NCBI GenBank assembly: GCA_964642725.1
Contig: CAZXQG010000011.1
Coordinates: forward strand, 1-64,000
Direction: 5' to 3'
DNA: 64,000 nucleotides
From: JAGVPT01 sp964642725
GTDB lineage: Bacteria; Bacteroidota; Ignavibacteria; UBA10030; UBA8401
Shown: positions 43,039 through 51,347 of the stretch, one piece after another
How the letters are laid out: every line of letters begins with the position of its first letter
Position numbering within the stretch: the first letter of the stretch is position 1
The notes under the pieces: generated by a model
Told to the model about the DNA's origin: nothing
What the model saw: the letters and a program-made list of their open reading frames with translations, nothing else
Database searches by the model: none
Made by a program: the position numbers and the translations under genes

Positions 43039-46000
43039 ACGAAAAAAATTATTTTCTTTTTATCCCTCACGGTTGCCATAGCAGCCTTTCTGCTCATTCA
43101 AAGGTCATCCGAAAACAAAGGAATGCCGGATGAAGACGAATCGATGGAATCTTCACCGGGCGACCGTGATAATCCGGACGCCGCATTTCGATTCAGGTAC
43201 GCGATCCTGGCCGGGAACCAGCAGAATGTTGATCTCGTGCAGCGACGCCGCGAAGCGGTCAGCTTCACGAATACCGTGATGAAACCTGCAAGAAGCTTGC
43301 ATAAAGTTTCCGGAACGACATGGTCTGAATTAGGTCCCGGCAATATTGGCGGCAGGGTCCGTTCAATTATCGTAAATCCGGCCGACGGAAATGAAATTCT
43401 CATCGGTTCGGTCTCCGGTGGAATATGGAAAAGCACCGATGGCGGGGGATCGTGGGTTGCAAAATCAGATTCACTTGACGTGATGGCAATCGGTTCGATG
43501 GTCATTGACCCAATGAACGGCGATGTGGTATATGCCGGGACGGGGGAAGGATGGCTCAATGAGGATGCAGTGTACGGCGGCGGAGTGTACAAATCAACCG
43601 ATTTTGGAGAAACATGGGTATTGCTTCCAAGCACATCCGGCACCTCGAGTCCGAATTTCAGGAATGTTATGAAAATGGCTGCGGACCCGTCGGGAAATAT
43701 TTATGCAGCAACGAAAGACTATACTTACAAATACGGCGTGGGCGATTACTCAGTCTCCGGCGGCTTGTACATGTCTGCAAACGGCGGCACATCGTGGACG
43801 AAGATCAGCTCAACGGATTATACAACGAATTATTTTACTCCGGATGACGTCATTCCGGTTTCTTCGTCAGTCATTGTTTATTCTGTCGAAAGTAACGGTT
43901 CGACACTCGGAGGTATTTATAGGACTACCAACGGAGGGACGACTTGGTCGAAAATTGCGTCGAATCTGCCGACCGGCAATTACCGAAGGATTGCGCTCGC
44001 CCAGGATCCAAACAATGCGAACACTCTTTTGGCGGCTATTGAATCCCTCGACCTCACGTCGAGCGGAGACGGAGGACTGAAAGGTATCTACAAATCGACG
44101 GATGCCGGCGCAACGTGGACGAAGCTTACCTCGCCGCAGAAAATTGCATCGACCGGAAATTTATCATACTTCAAGGACCAGGGATGGTACGACAACGTCA
44201 TCGCTGTTGACCCGAATAACTCCAACAATATTTATGTCGGCGGTGTCGAACTTATGAAATCGACCAATGGCGGCAGTAGTTGGTCGCAGGTGTCGCACTG
44301 GGATTCATTCTACGGAGCTCCGTACGTCCATGCAGACCACCATGCTATCGCTTTTGACAAGAACAATGCGAATACAGTTTTTGACGGGGACGACGGAGGC
44401 GTGTACAAAACGACCGACGGAGGTTCGACATGGACGAGCCTCAACCATGGGCTGGCGATCACACAATTTTACAGCGGCGCCGTTTTCAAAAACGGATCGA
44501 CCTATTATGGCGGGACGCAGGACAACGGCCATTTGAAGTACAGCGGGACCGGGGCGCTGTGGACAGAACCGGTTGGCGGAGACGGCGGTTATGCGGCGCA
44601 AGACCAAACAAACAGCTCCGTTTCTTATGAAGAGTATGTGTACTTAGGGATGGAGAAAACAACGGACGGCGGCGTGACGTGGAGCGCCTGCATCACCGGA
44701 TTGAGCGACGCCAACAATGATAGTAAGTGCTTGTTTATCGCGCCGTTTGCGATGGACCCCGAAAACTCGAGCGTTCTTATTGCAGGCTCCAATAGAGTCT
44801 GGGTCACAAGTAATTCAGCGGCATCGTGGTCGCCAATGAGCGGCGTGTTGGACAGCGCCAATGCCGAAGTAAGTGCGGTCGCAATCGTCAATGCATCGTC
44901 CACCTATCTTGCATTCGCCGGAACGACCGGCGGGAAAATTTATCGCTGCGCGAATTTGGACCCGACGTCCGGTGCGAACACATGGAATGAGATCACACCG
45001 GCCGGAAACAACGGCGCCTGGGTGCGGCGTATTATCGTCGACCTGAACGACAAAAACAGGCTCTTCGCTTGTTACGGCGGCTACAACACGGGCCTTCCGC
45101 TGGCATCGCGCCACGTGTGGTACTCCACAAACCAGGGGACAACATGGTCCGATGTTTCAAGAAATCTGCCGAATGTGCCCGTCCATTCTCTCGTTATTGA
45201 TCCGAGCACATCTTCGTCGTTGTATGTAGGGACCGAGACCGGCGTGTACAAATCGACGGATGTCGGTTCAACGTGGTCGTCGTTCAATTCCGGTATGCCA
45301 TGGTACGTCCCGACGGACGAGCTGGTAATTCAGAGCGACACAAAAGCGCTTTTTGCATTCACTCATGGCCGCGGCGTTTTTTCCACGGCTCCATCGTCCA
45401 ACACTTCGCCGGGGTGGACCGTTCAAAATTCCGGTATTTCAACAGATTTATTTTCGGTGAAAGCTGTAAGCCAGTCGGCCGCATGGGCGGCAGGGAGCGG
45501 GGCACAAGTGTTGACGACGACGAACGGCGGAACTACCTGGAAACCCGTTGGAGGCGGCGCAATCGGTTCGGCGGACATTTACGAAATCACTGCCGTTGAT
45601 GCAAACACCGCTTTTGTTTCGACGACACCGGACACCGTAACATTTATATATAGGACGACGAACGCCGGCTCAACATGGACGAATGTACTCAGTCTGAACG
45701 AAGGTTTCATCGACGGGATAAAAATGTTCGATGCGAGCAACGGCATTGCTGTCGGCGATCCGGTCGGAGGAAAATGGACCGTTTTGAAAACCACTAACGG
45801 CGGAGCATCGTGGGCGCGCATTGCGACCGAGCCGTCACAGGCCGGCGGTGAAGCCGGCTGGAACAACGCATTGGCAACATTCGGCACGGCAAATATCTGG
45901 TTCGGCACAAACTCGTACCACGTGTACCGTTCAACCGACGGCGGGGCAACGTGGTCGTCAAGCGCGGTTCCCTTTGCGAACAGCGTGAGCGTCAATTTCA

Positions 46001-46626
46001 GCAGCGCACTCTACGGACTGGCGGGTTCCGATTCCGGAGCGGCTGCGCGGACAACCGATGGCGGCGTTACGTGGACGCCTGTTTCATTGGGCGGCGGCGG
46101 TTATGTTTCCGGTTTTTCAGGAACGGAAAGCGATTTTTTTGCAGCAGAAGGCGGTTCTGTTTACCGAAGCTCAAACAATGGCGCGTCATGGTCGCCGTCA
46201 TTCACCGGCTCAATCGGAAGTCTGAATTTTCTGGACTTTATCGGGGACGGTTCGAACCTCTTCGGATGGACTGTCAGTTCCGGCGGAAACATTGCCGCGT
46301 TCTCCGGACCTGTTTCCGGGATACAATCGAAGGTCAACGTTGTTCCGACGGAGTTTGCGTTGGAGCAAAACTATCCTAATCCATTTAACCCTTCGACAAA
46401 AATTGAGTTTCAAATTCCCAGGGCGTCGCGCGTATCTCTTAAAGTCTATAATTCCCTGGGTGAAGAAGTCGTGACGCTGGCGGATATTGTCATGAATGCC
46501 GGTTCACATTCTGTCGAATGGAACGGCAGGAACCGCTTCAACGCGACCGTTGCGAGCGGAGTGTATTTCTACCGGCTGACCGCGGAGAATTTTGTTCAAA
46601 CAAAAAAAATGTTGTTGGTAAAATAA
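43039..46626 (+). CDS. large BNR/VPS10-like repeat exported protein with T9SS sorting domain
   Basis: About 1195 residues. The body is a run of Asp-box/BNR beta-propeller repeats (STDGGGSW, TTNGGTTW, TTDGGSTW, STDVGSTW and many more), the sialidase/sortilin-type bladed fold. The last ~85 residues are a T9SS sorting domain (NYPNPFNPST … KKMLLVK). The frame upstream of the first ATG (43123) encodes a clean signal peptide (KKIIFFLSLTVAIAAFLLI) starting after an ACG at 43039, 7 nt after CGGAG. No ATG, GTG or TTG exists there, so ACG seems to be the start. From 43123 the protein would lack an export signal. Ligand unknown. Confidence 0.85.
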   Translation, partial: TKKIIFFLSLTVAIAAFLLIQRSSENKGMPDEDESMESSPGDRDNPDAAFRFRYAILAGNQQNVDLVQRRREAVSFTNTVMKPARSLHKVSGTTWSELGPGNIGGRVRSIIVNPADGNEILIGSVSGGIWKSTDGGGSWVAKSDSLDVMAIGSMVIDPMNGDVVYAGTGEGWLNEDAVYGGGVYKSTDFGETWVLLPSTSGTSSPNFRNVMKMAADPSGNIYAATKDYTYKYGVGDYSVSGGLYMSANGGTSWTKISSTDYTTNYFTPDDVIPVSSSVIVYSVESNGSTLGGIYRTTNGGTTWSKIASNLPTGNYRRIALAQDPNNANTLLAAIESLDLTSSGDGGLKGIYKSTDAGATWTKLTSPQKIASTGNLSYFKDQGWYDNVIAVDPNNSNNIYVGGVELMKSTNGGSSWSQVSHWDSFYGAPYVHADHHAIAFDKNNANTVFDGDDGGVYKTTDGGSTWTSLNHGLAITQFYSGAVFKNGSTYYGGTQDNGHLKYSGTGALWTEPVGGDGGYAAQDQTNSSVSYEEYVYLGMEKTTDGGVTWSACITGLSDANNDSKCLFIAPFAMDPENSSVLIAGSNRVWVTSNSAASWSPMSGVLDSANAEVSAVAIVNASSTYLAFAGTTGGKIYRCANLDPTSGANTWNEITPAGNNGAWVRRIIVDLNDKNRLFACYGGYNTGLPLASRHVWYSTNQGTTWSDVSRNLPNVPVHSLVIDPSTSSSLYVGTETGVYKSTDVGSTWSSFNSGMPWYVPTDELVIQSDTKALFAFTHGRGVFSTAPSSNTSPGWTVQNSGISTDLFSVKAVSQSAAWAAGSGAQVLTTTNGGTTWKPVGGGAIGSADIYEITAVDANTAFVSTTPDTVTFIYRTTNAGSTWTNVLSLNEGFIDGIKMFDASNGIAVGDPVGGKWTVLKTTNGGASWARIATEPSQAGGEAGWNNALATFGTANIWFGTNSYHVYRSTDGGATWSSSAVPFANSVSVNFSSALYGLAGSDSGAAARTTDGGVTWTPVSLGGGGYVSGFSGTESDFFAAEGGSVYRSSNNGASWSPSFTGSIGSLNFLDFIGDGSNLFGWTVSSGGNIAAFSGPVSGIQSKVNVVPTEFALEQNYPNPFNPSTKIEFQIPRASRVSLKVYNSLGEEVVTLADIVMNAGSHSVEWNGRNRFNATVASGVYFYRLTAENFVQTKKMLLVK

Positions 46627-46656
46627 AATCATTCGTGTTACGGTATCAAGGTTTAG

Positions 46657-46690
46657 AAAGCCAACTGAGAACTCGGTTGGCTTTTTTATT
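46657..46690 (+). terminator. Rho-independent terminator
   Basis: Nine-bp stem AAAGCCAAC (46657-46665) with GTTGGCTTT (46676-46684) followed by TTTTTT. Ends the BNR-repeat gene. Confidence 0.88.
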
Positions 46691-46846
46691 CTCCCGGCAA
46701 AAGCAGTCCCGGCGGATGCGTTTGCATTAATCGAGTTTCGAGAGATAATTCAGTCCTCTCCGGGGAATTCAGAAGGACTTTATTTAACTTGGCCAACGTT
46801 CACGCCGCAGATCTTCAATAGAAGCCATCTCAAAAACTCCTAAAAA

Positions 46847-46963
46847 TGTCATTCTGATCCGCCGTTCTTTGGCGGGAGAAGAATCCATGACAATCACGCA
46901 TCTTGAATCTACGAGGCTTCGGTGTTGTGATGCTTCGTCCGCCTGCGGCGGACTCAGCATCAC
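46847..46963. repeat. dispersed palindromic spacer repeat
   Basis: Two palindromes joined by a linker. CCGCC…GGCGG lies at 46859-46875. A nested 37-bp palindrome at 46927-46963 runs GTGATGC, ttc, GTCCGCC, tgc, GGCGGAC, tca, GCATCAC. The opening TGTCATTCTGATCC followed by GAAGAATCC resembles an interspersed element often seen in this group of genomes (from memory). The rest of the 46691-47100 gap holds no convincing gene. Confidence 0.7.
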
Positions 46964-47100
46964 ATTCACAAATGCACTCTACATCGAAATCATTTTTGAG
47001 CACCTAATTCGCTATTGACATTTATCTCGCTGTTTGCGAACTTCTCGAAGGGCGGATGGGGCATCTTCTTAAAACCTATTCCAATAACCGCGACCAACGT

Positions 47101-48165
47101 ATGAAAACAGCCTCTTTTATTTTCTTTGCTCTTTTCTTTTTTTTCGCACTCACCTGCAAGAAAGAGCCGCCGGTTGTGCCGCCTCCGCCTTCTCGACCCG
47201 ATACGACAAACCATAGTTTTACATTCACACAATACGAATTTGGGACCAGCCCGGGTTATTTCAGGGATTGTGCCATTATCAATGATTCCGATATCTGGTG
47301 TGTTGGCGCAGTCAACGAAGGAACCGACACCATGTATAACGCCGTGCATTGGGATGGAAGAACATGGTCATTAATAAAGATTTCAGCAAATTTTCGGGGC
47401 AATTTCATCACAGCCCCAATGGAAGGGATTTTTGCCTTTTCATCTACTGATATATGGCTAGCAGCTTCAGATCCGATTCATGGTGATGGACAAAATTGGG
47501 TTGATTATGATATAAGAAGTATTCCTGGTTATGATTCACTATCGGTCTCAAAGTGCTGGGGAACAACATCGAACATGATGTATTTTGTCGGACGAGGAGG
47601 TAGCATAATTCGTTACAACAGTGCTACCTGGACAAAACAGGAAAGTGGAACCACAATAGACCTTCACGATGTGTGGGGAACTACCGATGGAAGCGTTGTT
47701 TGGGCGTGCGGGTATTCGAACGACAACAGCCAAAGTATTCTTTTAAGATACGATGGGGTAGACTGGAAAACAACGTGGGCAGAAGGCACCACCACCACCC
47801 ACCCGTATGGCGACCTCGTGACGAGCCTGTGGGGAATACAGCATTTGTTTACTTCAACAAACTTTGGAGTGTATAGGCAGAATATTTCGGGAACCGATAC
47901 GGCGCAACAAATCCTCGCCATCAATCATTTTCCCTACCGGATTCGCGGTAGCGCGGAGAATAATATCGCCGTTGTTGGGGACGATGGAATGATCTGGCAT
48001 TACAACGGCGCGAGCTGGAAATTGCTAAATGAAGTCGGCTCGGGCGTACCACTATATTCTGTTGCAGTCTCGGAGGATATGATCGTTGCCGTTGGGGCAG
48101 ATTTCAACGTCACCGATATATTTCCGCCAAAAGCGCTAGTTTATCTGGGACGGAGAACAGAATAA
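47101..48165 (+). CDS. lipoprotein with beta-propeller-like repeats
   Basis: About 354 residues from the ATG at 47101. Signal segment and lipobox at FFFALTCKKE, so Cys ~18 is probably lipidated. A proline-rich spacer (PPVVPPPPSRPD) leads to repeats of the type DSDIWCVGAVNEG…HWDGRTWSLI, WGTTDGSVVWACG…RYDGVDWKT, ENNIAVVGDDGMIWHYNGASWKL. These look like blades of a propeller. Such proteins recur in Ignavibacteria; function unknown. AACGT precedes the ATG and there is no strong ribosome site. Confidence 0.78.
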   Translation: MKTASFIFFALFFFFALTCKKEPPVVPPPPSRPDTTNHSFTFTQYEFGTSPGYFRDCAIINDSDIWCVGAVNEGTDTMYNAVHWDGRTWSLIKISANFRGNFITAPMEGIFAFSSTDIWLAASDPIHGDGQNWVDYDIRSIPGYDSLSVSKCWGTTSNMMYFVGRGGSIIRYNSATWTKQESGTTIDLHDVWGTTDGSVVWACGYSNDNSQSILLRYDGVDWKTTWAEGTTTTHPYGDLVTSLWGIQHLFTSTNFGVYRQNISGTDTAQQILAINHFPYRIRGSAENNIAVVGDDGMIWHYNGASWKLLNEVGSGVPLYSVAVSEDMIVAVGADFNVTDIFPPKALVYLGRRTE

Positions 48166-48200
48166 CCAAAATCTCAGCGAGAAAAAAATCAGGAGGATAT

Positions 48201-48845
48201 ATGATAAAAAAGTTACTTCTGACCACGATGACGGTGTTTTTCTTGTTTCATCGTTGTTCGGCCACCCTTGGGGAATTTAATATTCAAGGAATTGGCACTG
48301 GTATAAATTCGATTAGTATTTCTATTGCCAGTCAAGGATATGTCTGGACGTGGACAAACAACAGTGTTATGTTAACTTCAGCGTTTAGTCCTTCACCATA
48401 CACGAGTCTTCCATTATACTTTGCTTCGCCGACCAGCTACAATGGCGAAAACCAAGGTGTCATGCCCTGGGGACTAATGACATTCCAGATTTCTGTCAAC
48501 GGTGGCGAGTGGAGTCGGAATTTTTCGATAGATTTTATAGATGAACGATGGACTGACGGGCACACATATTCGGACATCTATTTGAATATCAGAGAATCGG
48601 ATCAATCGATGTATCTGACGTTCAATGGTGAAGGCTCTCCGTGGAGTGTTCAAAATAGTGCAGCAATCTTGATTTGGGACATGTGTAATACGGGAAATCC
48701 AAGTCAGGCTGATTTTAAAATTCCATTGACAATAAAGAATCTGGTCAATAGTGGCAATGGCGGAGGATCGCTGCATGTGGACGGCAGCAGTTATTCGTCC
48801 GGCAGTAGCGTTAACGTCGGCTATTTTAGAATCATACCGACGTGA
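48201..48845 (+). CDS. beta-helix T9SS cargo, N-terminal segment (frameshifted)
   Basis: 214 residues: signal peptide (KKLLLTTMTVFFLFHRCSA), then strand-rich sequence. AGGAGG lies 6 nt before the ATG. It ends at a TGA at 48843 just after GYFR; the natural continuation (…NHTDVTDNERFTNYQQ) is in the +1 frame, reached by adding one A at ~48830. This and the next two entries are pieces of one gene, 48201-50783. Confidence 0.75.
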   Translation: MIKKLLLTTMTVFFLFHRCSATLGEFNIQGIGTGINSISISIASQGYVWTWTNNSVMLTSAFSPSPYTSLPLYFASPTSYNGENQGVMPWGLMTFQISVNGGEWSRNFSIDFIDERWTDGHTYSDIYLNIRESDQSMYLTFNGEGSPWSVQNSAAILIWDMCNTGNPSQADFKIPLTIKNLVNSGNGGGSLHVDGSSYSSGSSVNVGYFRIIPT

Positions 48846-50506
48846 CAGACAACGAACGATTTACAAACTATCAACAAAGCGGGATTACGTATAAGGATAA
48901 CAACTGGAATAATTCTTCGGCTGATTTCAAATTGACGCACTCTTACACTCCACACACCGGTACTAATGAAGATGATGCTGTTTTTGTACCTCTTGCTGTA
49001 GCCACCCTCAGCAACAGTCTCGACGGAACGGTTATCACCGGTACAAACGGAGGCTACATACCGTTCGTCGATCCTTGGTATGTTGACGCAAGCGACAATC
49101 AGACCGGGCAACCGGTACAGATTACGTCGGGTAACTCCCCGACTGGCGCGTATGGCCAGTCAAGTGGGGGCGTATTTTTAGGACAAAATATTCATTTTGA
49201 TCCTACTCTCCCTATCTACTCCGTTCAAGCTCCCACCTCACAAACAATCAGCAACCATACAGCATTTTTCGGAGGATGGAGTGCATCACCGAGTGGCTAT
49301 GTTACGTTTCAGAACGTGACATCTCCAACAACGGCTGTGGTTTTTAATTCCGCCGGAGCAGCCGTCACCGCTAATTACATTTATTCGGTCGTTGCTTCAA
49401 ACGCAACGTTGCAGGCGGGAACATATACGTTTGTCGGTTCGCTTACAATAAACTCCGGTGCGACACTTACTTTGAATTCCGGCACCACGCTAAACTTTCC
49501 TTCGGGCGCTGGGCTTGTTGTCAACGGCGCCTTGTCTGCCAGCGGAACAACGTTCAATTTTGTGCAGTCGCCGTCTTATCCCTACCTTACTGGCATCACT
49601 ATAAACTCGAATGGCTCGTCGCTTACCAATTGCACAATCTCAGGAGCAGACCAGCCACTCGTATTCACAAACGTCAACACTGCGACAATATCGGGATGCA
49701 CAATTAATAATTCGATATTTTCGAGCTCACAGGCAATTTCAGTTTCGAACTCCACACCGACAATAACAACCGTGCATATTAATGGGCTAACAGGAACAAA
49801 CAATTCTTCAAACGGTGTTCGTTACACAAACGGCAGAGGAGGGACAATCAGTGGATCAGTCATTCAAAACTGCGGTGCAGGCAATGGGATTGTTATTCAA
49901 GGAAATTCCAATCCGACGATAACAGACAATACGATACAAGGCAATCATTATCATGGGATCATCGTTACTGGGAATGGAACGGGAACGCCAAACATAAATG
50001 GCAACGACCTTGAATCGAACGGAATTGTGAATGGAACGAAAACCTATTGCGGAATGGTTTTCGACGGATCAACAGGCTACGTCCAATTGAACACGATTCG
50101 GTATAGTAACTACGGAATTTACTGCGAAAATTCCGGTTCTCCACAAGCTTATATCAGCATGGGAGATATCGGCGACAACATAATTACAAATAATCTTTAT
50201 GGTATCGATGCCTACAATCATAGTTTTCCGCAATTTGGATATGGCAATGCACAACTTGGACGCTATTATGCAGTATGCAATGAAATTCATGACAATACCA
50301 GCTATGATGCGGCTGTTCAAAGCAACAGCGGTCTCGATGCGATGTACAATTGGTGGGGGCAATATCCTGTGAATATGGCAAAACATTATCACGATGCTAC
50401 CTCCACTGAAAAAGTTCGGTTCAAGCGTGGATATGGGACTTGTTGTCGCATTAAATACAGCAAACAACAAGGAATTTTCAGGTTCAGCGAATCCTTCAAT
50501 AAGTGA
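48842..50506 (+). CDS. beta-helix T9SS cargo, central segment (frameshifted)
   Basis: About 554 residues in the +1 frame relative to the segment before. The GTG at 48842 is nominal. The C-terminal part consists of right-handed parallel beta-helix repeats (GVRYTNGRGGTISGSVIQNCGA, NPTITDNTIQGNHYHGIIVTG, LNTIRYSNYGIYCENS). It runs past the point near 50409 where the frame should shift back; the last ~30 residues (KVRFKRGYGTCCRIKY…) are out-of-frame artefact. Confidence 0.75.
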   Translation: MTDNERFTNYQQSGITYKDNNWNNSSADFKLTHSYTPHTGTNEDDAVFVPLAVATLSNSLDGTVITGTNGGYIPFVDPWYVDASDNQTGQPVQITSGNSPTGAYGQSSGGVFLGQNIHFDPTLPIYSVQAPTSQTISNHTAFFGGWSASPSGYVTFQNVTSPTTAVVFNSAGAAVTANYIYSVVASNATLQAGTYTFVGSLTINSGATLTLNSGTTLNFPSGAGLVVNGALSASGTTFNFVQSPSYPYLTGITINSNGSSLTNCTISGADQPLVFTNVNTATISGCTINNSIFSSSQAISVSNSTPTITTVHINGLTGTNNSSNGVRYTNGRGGTISGSVIQNCGAGNGIVIQGNSNPTITDNTIQGNHYHGIIVTGNGTGTPNINGNDLESNGIVNGTKTYCGMVFDGSTGYVQLNTIRYSNYGIYCENSGSPQAYISMGDIGDNIITNNLYGIDAYNHSFPQFGYGNAQLGRYYAVCNEIHDNTSYDAAVQSNSGLDAMYNWWGQYPVNMAKHYHDATSTEKVRFKRGYGTCCRIKYSKQQGIFRFSESFNK

Positions 50507-50783
50507 CGGTCAAAACAATGCAAGCGCTGTAGAGCTTTCGAATTATCCGAATCCTTTTAATCCGACGACAACTATCTACTATCGGATCCCGAAAGACGGC
50601 AAAGTGGACATTAAAGTATTTGACGCACTTGGCCGTGAAGTAAAGACCTTGGTCAATGAAAATAAAACGGCAGGCAAATATTCGATAGAATTCGACGCTT
50701 CACACCTTGCCAGCGGGATCTATTTTTACTCGATTCATGCGGGCGAATATTCCGCAGTAAAAAAGATGATATTGCTCAAATGA
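50394..50783 (+). CDS. beta-helix T9SS cargo, sorting-domain segment (frameshifted)
   Basis: Carries the type A T9SS sorting domain (NYPNPFNPTT … KKMILLK) in the original frame of 48201. The frame shifts back at the A5 run 50409-50413, where one extra A would explain it. The ATG at 50394 is nominal; the native sequence probably resumes near FGSSVDMG. Whether the gene is a pseudogene or the indels are assembly errors in short A-runs cannot be decided here. Confidence 0.75.
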   Translation: MLPPLKKFGSSVDMGLVVALNTANNKEFSGSANPSISDGQNNASAVELSNYPNPFNPTTTIYYRIPKDGKVDIKVFDALGREVKTLVNENKTAGKYSIEFDASHLASGIYFYSIHAGEYSAVKKMILLK

Positions 50784-50796
50784 CGTTAGCACAGGA

Positions 50797-50817
50797 CAAA
50801 GTGATGACATCACTTTG
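50797..50817. promoter_or_regulatory. perfect 21-bp palindrome, candidate operator
   Basis: CAAAGTGATG, one central A, CATCACTTTG. Ten base pairs on each side are exact. With a single-base centre it cannot form a normal hairpin loop, so a protein dimer site is more likely. It lies 14 bp after the T9SS gene stop and 92 bp before the methylmalonyl-CoA epimerase start. Confidence 0.55.
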
Positions 50818-50820
50818 CAG

Positions 50821-50864
50821 AGCGCAGGCGGCGGTTGTTTCATTGCCTGCGCTTTCTTATTTTT
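50821..50864 (+). terminator. Rho-independent terminator
   Basis: Stem AGCGCAGGC (50821-50829) with GCCTGCGCT (50845-50853) and a T-rich tail. Ends the beta-helix gene. Confidence 0.85.
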
Positions 50865-50909
50865 CAGAGTACGTCTTAATCAGCAATCATCACAAAAGAG
50901 TGAATTTTC

Positions 50910-51335
50910 ATGGTCAAGCGGATTGCGCATATCGGTATTGCGGTGAAAGACCTCGGCCTTTCACAAATGCTTTTTTCAAAGCTGTTGGGGAATGATTTTC
51001 CTCGAACTGAGAAGATAGAAGAGCAAAAAGCTACAGTGTCGTTTTACCCTGTGGGCGATAGCTCCATTGAATTGATCGAGGCTGTCGATTCTTCCGGAGC
51101 CGGTGAGGCTCTTACTGCATTTATCGAAAAACGGGGGGAAGGTATTCATCATATTTGTTTGGAGGTGGACGATATCGAAAAAGAAATGCAGCGACTGACG
51201 GGTCTCGGTTTTCATTTCACGAGGAATACCCCTTTTTCAGGGGGCGGCGGCTGTCGTGTTGCGTTCATCCATCCCAAGTCGGCGAACGGCGTTCTTATCG
51301 AGCTCAGTCAGCCGATTGAATCAAAGAAGCCATAG
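50910..51335 (+). CDS. mce: methylmalonyl-CoA epimerase
   Basis: 141 residues, vicinal-oxygen-chelate fold. Probable metal ligands are H7 (RIAHIGIAV), H81 (GIHHICLEV) and E131 (VLIELSQP). Interconverts (R)- and (S)-methylmalonyl-CoA, linking propionyl-CoA to succinyl-CoA. The mutase genes are not in the window. uvrC starts 12 bp after its stop. Confidence 0.9.
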   Translation: MVKRIAHIGIAVKDLGLSQMLFSKLLGNDFPRTEKIEEQKATVSFYPVGDSSIELIEAVDSSGAGEALTAFIEKRGEGIHHICLEVDDIEKEMQRLTGLGFHFTRNTPFSGGGGCRVAFIHPKSANGVLIELSQPIESKKP

Positions 51336-51347
51336 TCATCACCGGGA

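Noticed and set aside
46784..46969. 61-residue minus-strand frame
   Set aside because: It is the translation of the palindromic spacer repeat.
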